This document shows, piece by piece, positions 13,742-18,599 of a stretch of 18,599 nucleotides of DNA. Source of the stretch: JANQLU01 sp964434955 (GTDB taxonomy: Bacteria > Planctomycetota > Planctomycetia > Pirellulales > Pirellulaceae); assembly GCA_964434955.1 (NCBI GenBank), contig CAYSXI010000102.1, positions 1 to 18,599 of the forward strand, written 5' to 3'. Below the pieces are notes generated by a model. The model was not told the DNA's origin, searched no databases, and was given only the letters and a program-made list of their open reading frames with translations. The position numbers were made by a program, and so were the translations under genes. Numbering within the stretch: position 1 is the stretch's first letter; every line of letters begins with the position of its first letter.

Positions 13742-16282
13742 CTACTTGCTTCTCGGCTCTACGCCAAGCAAATGGCGAACCAGGAAATCCTGGGTTCGAC
13801 GCCAGCCGTAGCGTCGGGATCCTGCCCCGTGTCCGGCACCCGGCACGACGAGGAAATCGAAATCTTTGTCCGCCTTTACCAGCGCGTTGACAACCTGCAT
13901 GGTCGACGCGGGATCCACGTTTCGATCCAATTCGCCGACGATTAAGAACAACTTCCCTTTTAGCTTATGGGCATTGGTGACGTTGGATTGTTCGGCGTAA
14001 TGTGGGCCGATGGGCCAACCCATCCATTGTTCATTCCACCAGATCTTGTCCATTCGATTGTCGTGGCAACCGCAATCCGAAACCGCGACCGAGTAAAAAT
14101 CACCAAAGGCAAGGAGCGCACGCATGGCACTTTGCCCGCCGGCACTTCCGCCATAGATTCCCACTCCTTTGCTCAAATCCATCTCGGGATACTGCTTGGC
14201 GGCCGCTTTGATCCAAAGGATCCGGTCCGGAAAACCACTGTCGCCGAGGTTCTTCCAACACACATCGTGAAACGCCTTGCTTCGATTTGACGTTCCCATG
14301 CCGTCCATTTGAACGACGATGAATCCCAATTCCGTCAGTGATTTTTCGCGGCGGCTGGGCTGGAACCGTTTGGGAACGAAAGAACCGTGTGGTCCCGCAT
14401 AGATATACTCGACGACGGGGTATTTTTTGGAGGGGTCAAAGTTGGAAGGGCGGTAGATGACCCCGTGGATTTCGGTTTTTCCATCTCGCCCCTTCGCGAC
14501 GAATCTCTCAGGGGCTCGCCAACCCGCCTCGACCAATCGGCGATCGACACCCCTTTCCAGCTTGCAAATCAGCTTTCCGTCGACGGCACTTCGCAATTCT
14601 GATTTTGGTGCCATATCCACGCGAGAATACGTATCAACCAGGTATTTGCGATCCGGAGAAAACTGAACCGAATGAGTCCCGTCTCCTCGCGTAAGAAAGA
14701 CAAGGTTGCTGCCGTCGAAATCGACTCGTCCAATGTGGATGTAGTAGGGATCCTGTTCCGAGTAAACGCCGCTGGCTTCGAACCAGATCTGGCGATTCGC
14801 CTTGTCGACCCAGCGAACGCGGCGCATCACCCAATTTCCTTTGGTGATTTGGTTTTTTACTTTGCCGGCTTTCAAGTCATAGAGATACAAATGGCTCCAT
14901 CCGTCGCGCTCACTTTGCCATATCGCTTCCCCCTTTTCGTCCAGGTATTCAACAAATGCTTTTCGCGTGTAGTCGATAAAGGTTTTTGATTCTTCGTTGA
15001 TGATCGCCCTGGTTTGCCCATTAATATCAACGCCCACGACACGCATCACCTGATGCCCGCGCTGGTTGTAGCGAAACATGAACTCTTCCGAATTCTCAAA
15101 CCAGCCGACTTGATCAATTCGCCACGGCGTCTTGAACAGGTCATCGGCAACCTTAACTCGCTTTCCCGTCGCGACATTCACAAGGACAGGTTTCGAAGTC
15201 CGAATTTTGTCACCCGGTTTGACGTAGCCCATTTTATGCAGACGGGGCTGCCCGCCTCCGCGCGGAGACGATTCAACCATGTGAATCTGGCGATTCTCAC
15301 CGGGCGTTTCTTCAAAAGAGACGAAGTACTTTGAATTGGGCGACCAATAGAAGCGCGATCGATAAATTTTGGTCGCACTGCCGTCGACCGTCACTTTGAT
15401 TTCTTTCTTCTTCTCAATATCAAAAAGCTGGATGTTGTTATTCCTGATTGACGCACGGAATTTCCCATCCGGTGACGTTTCCGAAGCGGTGTCTCGACGT
15501 CCACGATTTCGCGGCAGGCTTCCACGAACACTTGCCGGCCGAACAACGCGTGTTTGCTTATCGATCGAAAACACCTGGCCATCTTGTGAGGCTTCAAAAA
15601 CGGCGAGGTCCTTGCCGCCTGCGGAACGGACCAGCCAAACGTGCCCGGCATAGGTATGTTGCCGATGCGACTCACCGGCCTTGATTTGTTGAAACCGAAC
15701 GGCGCGACCGCGTTGATTGACCCAGTAAAGCAAAATGGACCCGCCGCGATCGTTGGTAACTTGAATGTGAATTTCCCGTTCCGACGGCCCCGACGCCTTG
15801 ATTTGCTGAAGGAAACCATCGTTGCCGGAGGGCATCTCCGAAGCTTCGATTTCTTTGAATTCGCTTACGTCTCGCGGAAATCGGTAGAACTTTCCGCGAT
15901 GCCGAATGAAAACGTGCTTGAGATCCTTGTCGAGCGTAATCTCATTGAATGGCAAATACTCGCTGCGTATTTTCTCGTTGAGCTTCTCGCTCATCAAAGT
16001 TGCCAGCTTCGAATGGTCAAACGCGAGCGAGCGTTCGCCTTGGGCGAGCTTGACGAGACAAAACTCAAACTGGCGCGGCCCAGTCTCAACGCGATACCAC
16101 ATCGCCCCCGAGTTCATCAGCCAATGAGCGTTGACGTTTCGCCGGTACACCAGGCTTTCATTGAGCCGAGATTGCGCCTGGTAGCGGGCGTAATCGGCTT
16201 TGGTCCCCTGCCCCGCCACGGAATTGTGATGGGCCAAACACACGATGAATCCAAGAAGAAACTTGAGAAGTTTGTTTTTCAT
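13742..16282 (-). CDS. Secreted DPP IV-like prolyl peptidase (S9) with a von Hippel-Lindau beta-domain
   Basis: 846 residues. A signal peptide lies at about 1-24 (FLLGFIVCLAHHNSVAG). After an N-terminal strand-rich region (30-165), residues 170-232 match the VHL beta-domain: YWVNQRG, AGESHRQHTYAGHVWLVR. A DPP IV-type beta-propeller follows (about 268-590), with SPDGKFRASIRNNNIQLFD, YVKPGDK and SERDGWSHLYLYDL. The catalytic alpha/beta hydrolase domain covers 600-840: oxyanion Tyr in YAGPHG (Y628), nucleophile S713 in YGGSAGG, acid D786 in GELDRNVD and H818 in GAGHGAG. All catalytic residues are present, so it should be an active serine peptidase, probably removing X-Pro (or X-Ala) dipeptides in the periplasm. 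No strong Shine-Dalgarno site is seen. It is divergent from the PQQ-like gene across 149 bases and converges on the lipoprotein gene. Confidence 0.93.
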   Translation of the reverse strand: MKNKLLKFLLGFIVCLAHHNSVAGQGTKADYARYQAQSRLNESLVYRRNVNAHWLMNSGAMWYRVETGPRQFEFCLVKLAQGERSLAFDHSKLATLMSEKLNEKIRSEYLPFNEITLDKDLKHVFIRHRGKFYRFPRDVSEFKEIEASEMPSGNDGFLQQIKASGPSEREIHIQVTNDRGGSILLYWVNQRGRAVRFQQIKAGESHRQHTYAGHVWLVRSAGGKDLAVFEASQDGQVFSIDKQTRVVRPASVRGSLPRNRGRRDTASETSPDGKFRASIRNNNIQLFDIEKKKEIKVTVDGSATKIYRSRFYWSPNSKYFVSFEETPGENRQIHMVESSPRGGGQPRLHKMGYVKPGDKIRTSKPVLVNVATGKRVKVADDLFKTPWRIDQVGWFENSEEFMFRYNQRGHQVMRVVGVDINGQTRAIINEESKTFIDYTRKAFVEYLDEKGEAIWQSERDGWSHLYLYDLKAGKVKNQITKGNWVMRRVRWVDKANRQIWFEASGVYSEQDPYYIHIGRVDFDGSNLVFLTRGDGTHSVQFSPDRKYLVDTYSRVDMAPKSELRSAVDGKLICKLERGVDRRLVEAGWRAPERFVAKGRDGKTEIHGVIYRPSNFDPSKKYPVVEYIYAGPHGSFVPKRFQPSRREKSLTELGFIVVQMDGMGTSNRSKAFHDVCWKNLGDSGFPDRILWIKAAAKQYPEMDLSKGVGIYGGSAGGQSAMRALLAFGDFYSVAVSDCGCHDNRMDKIWWNEQWMGWPIGPHYAEQSNVTNAHKLKGKLFLIVGELDRNVDPASTMQVVNALVKADKDFDFLVVPGAGHGAGSRRYGWRRTQDFLVRHLLGVEPRSK
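15587..15775 (-). other. VHL beta-domain segment inside the S9 peptidase
   Basis: Encodes residues 170-232 of the peptidase. Set without gaps against human pVHL (recalled numbering), W88, N90, G93, G104, H110, Y112, G114, H115, W117 and R120 are identical, at W187, N189, G192, G203, H209, Y211, G213, H214, W216 and R219. Y98 is F197 and S111 is T210. In pVHL the pocket that reads hydroxyproline is built from W88, Y98, S111, H115 and W117. Confidence 0.85.
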
Positions 16283-16366
16283 CTTTTTCGTTCGTTTGAA
16301 AAAAAATCCGGGCGACGGAAAACTCTGAATGGTTCCATTTTAGATGAAACGTCACCGCACGTGGTT

Positions 16367-16395
16367 TTGCATTTCGAAATGAATCCGGCCATAAT
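16367..16395 (+). promoter_or_regulatory. Candidate promoter with overlapping palindrome, for the PQQ-like gene
   Basis: TTGCAT (16367-16372) and CATAAT (16390-16395) are spaced by 17 bases, with the -10 matching TATAAT at five of six positions; the -35 is weak. CATTTCGAAATG (16370-16381), a perfect 12-base palindrome, covers the end of the -35 and could be an operator. The ATG at 16432 would lie about 30 bases after the transcription start. The S9 peptidase gene starts on the other side of the same 149-base spacer. Confidence 0.35.
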
Positions 16396-16431
16396 CGCGT
16401 GCATTGCTTCCATTGTTTCTAGGATTGAAAA

Positions 16432-17754
16432 ATGAAAAAGGCTGGCCCTTACTCTTGGCTTACTGTTCGCTCTTGGTTTACCGTCCCCGCTCGACTGGCG
16501 GTCCTCACAACGCTTTCCCTGCTTGTCGCTGGAAGCGGTCGGGCTCAAGCCGAGGACTGGGCAGCGAGAAGCGAGAAAGCTTCTATCCCATTGAAATGGG
16601 ATAGCAAAACCAACATGAAGTGGAGTCGCGAACTGCCGGGCCCCGGGTCGTCTTCACCGATCGTTTACGGTGACCACGTATTTGTCACTTGTTACACCGG
16701 CTACGGAGATGGAAGCGAGGGGCGGGCTTCTGACCTGATGCGGCACTTGATCTGCATCAACAAAAATGATGGAAAAATTGTCTGGAAAAAATCTGTCGAT
16801 GCCAAAAGTGTGCGGACGGAAGACCGCTACTCGGGCTACATCAAGGAACACGGCTACGCGAGCAGCACTCCAGCCACCGACGGGAAAGCCATTTACGCTT
16901 TTTTCGGGAAAGTTGGCGCTGTCGCATTTGACATGAAGGGCAATGAACTTTGGCGTCGCAATCTCGGTACCAGTTCCAGCAATCGACGATGGGGCTCGGC
17001 GGCGAGCCCGATTCTTTTCAAAGACACGGTCATCGTCAACGCGGTGGAAGAAAGTGAAAAAATCTTCGCGTTAAATAAAAAAGATGGAAGCATTAAATGG
17101 GAGTACGATACGCGAAAAGAACTGGCTTATTCGACTCCCAACCTGGTCCAAACCAAAGAAGGCAAAACGGAGTTGGTGCTCGGGGTCCCAACCAGGTTGA
17201 TCGGATTGGACCCGGAATCAGGGAAGGAGCTATGGACAGCACGAACGCCAATCTTGAACAATGTTTCACCTGCCGTCATGGTTCAGGACGATATCGTTTT
17301 CTTGTACGGCGGTTATCGAGGATCGGGAAGCATCGCGGTTCGAGCGGGCGGAAAAGGCGACGTTTCCAAATCCCATGTGGTTTGGGCAAGCCGAGATACC
17401 AACTATGTCTCAACGCCAGTGCTCCACAAGGGGCACATTTACTGGATTGACAAAAACGGAGTCGCCACCTGCGTCAACGCCAAGAACGGAGAGCGAATCT
17501 ACAAGACTCGCGTCGAGGGTTTGGCGAGCGGGGGGCAAAAGTTTTACGCGTCGATGGTGACCATGGGCGACCACGTTTTTGCGGTAAGCCGACAATCGGG
17601 CACGATTGTGTTGGATGCCAAACCGGAGTATTCCAAAGTTGGGCAAAACGTCATCGAAGGCGATCAAACCGACTTCAACGCGACACCGGCTTTTTCCGGC
17701 AATCAAATGTTCATCCGCAGCAACAAAGCGATCTACTGTATATCAAAAGACTAG
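16432..17754 (+). CDS. Secreted PQQ-like beta-propeller repeat protein
   Basis: 440 residues with a signal peptide or anchor at about 20-40 (LAVLTTLSLLVAGSGRAQA). Blade-closing motifs of the PQQ-like (BamB/quinoprotein) propeller recur: NKNDGKIVWKKS (110-121), DMKGNELWRRNL (167-178), NKKDGSIKWEYDT (215-227), DPESGKELWTAR (260-271) and NAKNGERIYKTRV (349-361), with SSPIVYGDHVFV, SSTPATDGKAIYAF, ASPILFKDTVIV and STPVLHKGHIYWID as the matching strands. It lacks the W-x-x-W-R-G-P entry motif of many planctomycete relatives; the equivalent region reads EDWAARSEKASIPLKWDS. PQQ binding or enzyme activity is not indicated, and such proteins more often act as scaffolds. The same family follows 90 bases downstream, so the two are probably a tandem pair in one transcript. 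Confidence 0.9.
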   Translation: MKKAGPYSWLTVRSWFTVPARLAVLTTLSLLVAGSGRAQAEDWAARSEKASIPLKWDSKTNMKWSRELPGPGSSSPIVYGDHVFVTCYTGYGDGSEGRASDLMRHLICINKNDGKIVWKKSVDAKSVRTEDRYSGYIKEHGYASSTPATDGKAIYAFFGKVGAVAFDMKGNELWRRNLGTSSSNRRWGSAASPILFKDTVIVNAVEESEKIFALNKKDGSIKWEYDTRKELAYSTPNLVQTKEGKTELVLGVPTRLIGLDPESGKELWTARTPILNNVSPAVMVQDDIVFLYGGYRGSGSIAVRAGGKGDVSKSHVVWASRDTNYVSTPVLHKGHIYWIDKNGVATCVNAKNGERIYKTRVEGLASGGQKFYASMVTMGDHVFAVSRQSGTIVLDAKPEYSKVGQNVIEGDQTDFNATPAFSGNQMFIRSNKAIYCISKD

Positions 17755-17844
17755 ACTGCGACAACGCAAAACAATCGCAACCTTATCCACGACGTTTGGG
17801 CAGTCACTCGAACTGTCCACCGAATCCAAGTTTTGAGACCGGCC

Positions 17845-18599
17845 ATGTATCGACTTTTGACACCTCTCGCACTTTGCGTTTTCTTCCTTCCTATTCATCC
17901 CGCTTGGGCTTGGCAAACTCCCGACGAATTCGCAAAAGCCAAGGATGACAACTGGCACCAATGGCGCGGGCCCAACGCCAACGGAACCGCACCCAGCGCG
18001 AAGCCGCCTACGGAATGGTCTTCGATTAAGAACATGCGGTGGAAGGTCGCGGTTCCGGGGGAAGGAATCAGCACGCCAATTGTCTGGCAAGGACGGGTTT
18101 ACCTGGTGTCGGCCGTGGATACGGGCAAGGAACCAGACGAGGTGCCCAAAGTCGACGAACGCGCGATGACTCGCCCTCCCAAATCGATTTACGCGTTCAT
18201 GGTTTGGTGTCACGACCTGGAAACCGGGAAGTTGATCTGGAAACAAAAAGCGACTGAGGCGGTCCCTTTCGAAGGTCGACACAAGACGAGCACCTACGCC
18301 GCGGCTTCGCCGATGACGGACGGGAAGCATCTTCTCGTGTCCTTTGGGTCATACGGGATTTTCTGCTACGACCTGGACGGCAAAAAAATCTGGGAGCGGG
18401 ATTTGGGCGATATGCGAACTCGCAAAGGCTGGGGGGAAGCCGTGTCGCCGGTGATCTTTGAAGACAAAGTCGTGGTCAACTGGGACCAGGAAGACCAGTC
18501 TCAAATTTTCGTGCTACAGCTAAAAGATGGGAAAACGATCTGGGCAAAGAAACGCGACGAGCCCACGACCTGGGCAACTCCCCTTTGCGTTAAACGGGA
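17845..18599 (+). CDS. Second PQQ-like beta-propeller protein, cut by the window end
   Basis: The frame is open from ATG 17845 to the window edge: 251 codons and two bases, with no stop. A signal peptide covers about 1-23 (LLTPLALCVFFLPIHPAWA). The mature N-terminus has the planctomycete signature WHQWRGPNANGTAPS, then PTEWSSIKNMRWKVAVPGEG and STPIVWQGRVYLVSAV. Blade motifs include CHDLETGKLIWKQK, CYDLDGKKIWERDLG and LQLKDGKTIWAKK. It is a PQQ-like repeat protein related to the gene before it and is probably periplasmic. No clear Shine-Dalgarno site is seen. A 195-codon antisense frame (18330-17743) is a shadow of this gene. The C-terminal half is missing from the window. Confidence 0.9.
   Translation, partial: MYRLLTPLALCVFFLPIHPAWAWQTPDEFAKAKDDNWHQWRGPNANGTAPSAKPPTEWSSIKNMRWKVAVPGEGISTPIVWQGRVYLVSAVDTGKEPDEVPKVDERAMTRPPKSIYAFMVWCHDLETGKLIWKQKATEAVPFEGRHKTSTYAAASPMTDGKHLLVSFGSYGIFCYDLDGKKIWERDLGDMRTRKGWGEAVSPVIFEDKVVVNWDQEDQSQIFVLQLKDGKTIWAKKRDEPTTWATPLCVKR

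Noticed and set aside
15641..16435. 264-codon forward frame antisense to the S9 peptidase start and running into the spacer
   Set aside because: It overlaps the signal peptide and VHL region of a clear gene, has no start signal and ends over the PQQ-like gene start.
1..18599. CRISPR array, tRNA genes, insertion sequences or prophage
   Set aside because: No short regularly spaced direct repeats, no cloverleaf-like segments with a T-loop consensus, and no transposase or phage-like product were seen on either strand. The 54-base period at 13102-13428 is coding and diverged.

Overview
The window looks like chromosomal DNA from a planctomycete, most likely of the Pirellulaceae / Rhodopirellula type. 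The evidence is the gene content: a secreted formylglycine-type sulfatase, two tandem PQQ-like beta-propeller proteins (one with the planctomycete-style W-x-x-W-R-G-P start), a secreted cytochrome/toroid/GspG fusion, a large secreted S9 peptidase, and a poor match to consensus Shine-Dalgarno sites at many starts. This placement is inferred from gene style only. No phage genes, transposases, CRISPR arrays, tRNAs or rRNAs were seen.

Layout. 1-116 may hold the end of a forward gene. 153-2090 (minus) is a membrane histidine kinase whose sensor domain carries a CxxCH haem motif. Facing away from it across a 206-base spacer are a small single-pass membrane protein (2297-2653) and a secreted protein (2743-4164). 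The latter joins a CxxCH motif, a terpenoid-cyclase-like toroid and a GspG pseudopilin-like domain. Next come cmoB (4214-5206, minus) and cmoA (5232-5966, plus), the tRNA wobble-uridine cmo5U34 pair, arranged back to back with only 25 bases between starts. A minus-strand cluster follows, in transcription order: a SUI1/YciH-type translation factor with a one-base frameshift (8718-8345), a sulfatase whose start overlaps the SUI1 stop by four bases, a VOC-fold (glyoxalase-like) protein and a DinB-fold protein.

The second half is mostly cell envelope and secreted hydrolases: an O-antigen-ligase-like polytopic membrane protein (9038-10513), a CocE/NonD (S15-like) hydrolase (10752-12560), a DUF4097-type lipoprotein with a regular His-Gly ladder (12676-13653) ending in a strong intrinsic terminator, a DPP IV-like S9 peptidase (16282-13742), and two PQQ-like propellers (16432-17754 and 17845 to the window end).

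Most notable are: (1) a von Hippel-Lindau beta-domain inside the S9 peptidase that keeps nearly all the human hydroxyproline-pocket residues in a gapless alignment; (2) the seven-rung, exactly 18-residue His-Gly repeat in the lipoprotein; (3) the haem/toroid/GspG fusion beside a haem-type sensor kinase; and (4) the SUI1 frameshift in a gene translationally linked to a sulfatase.
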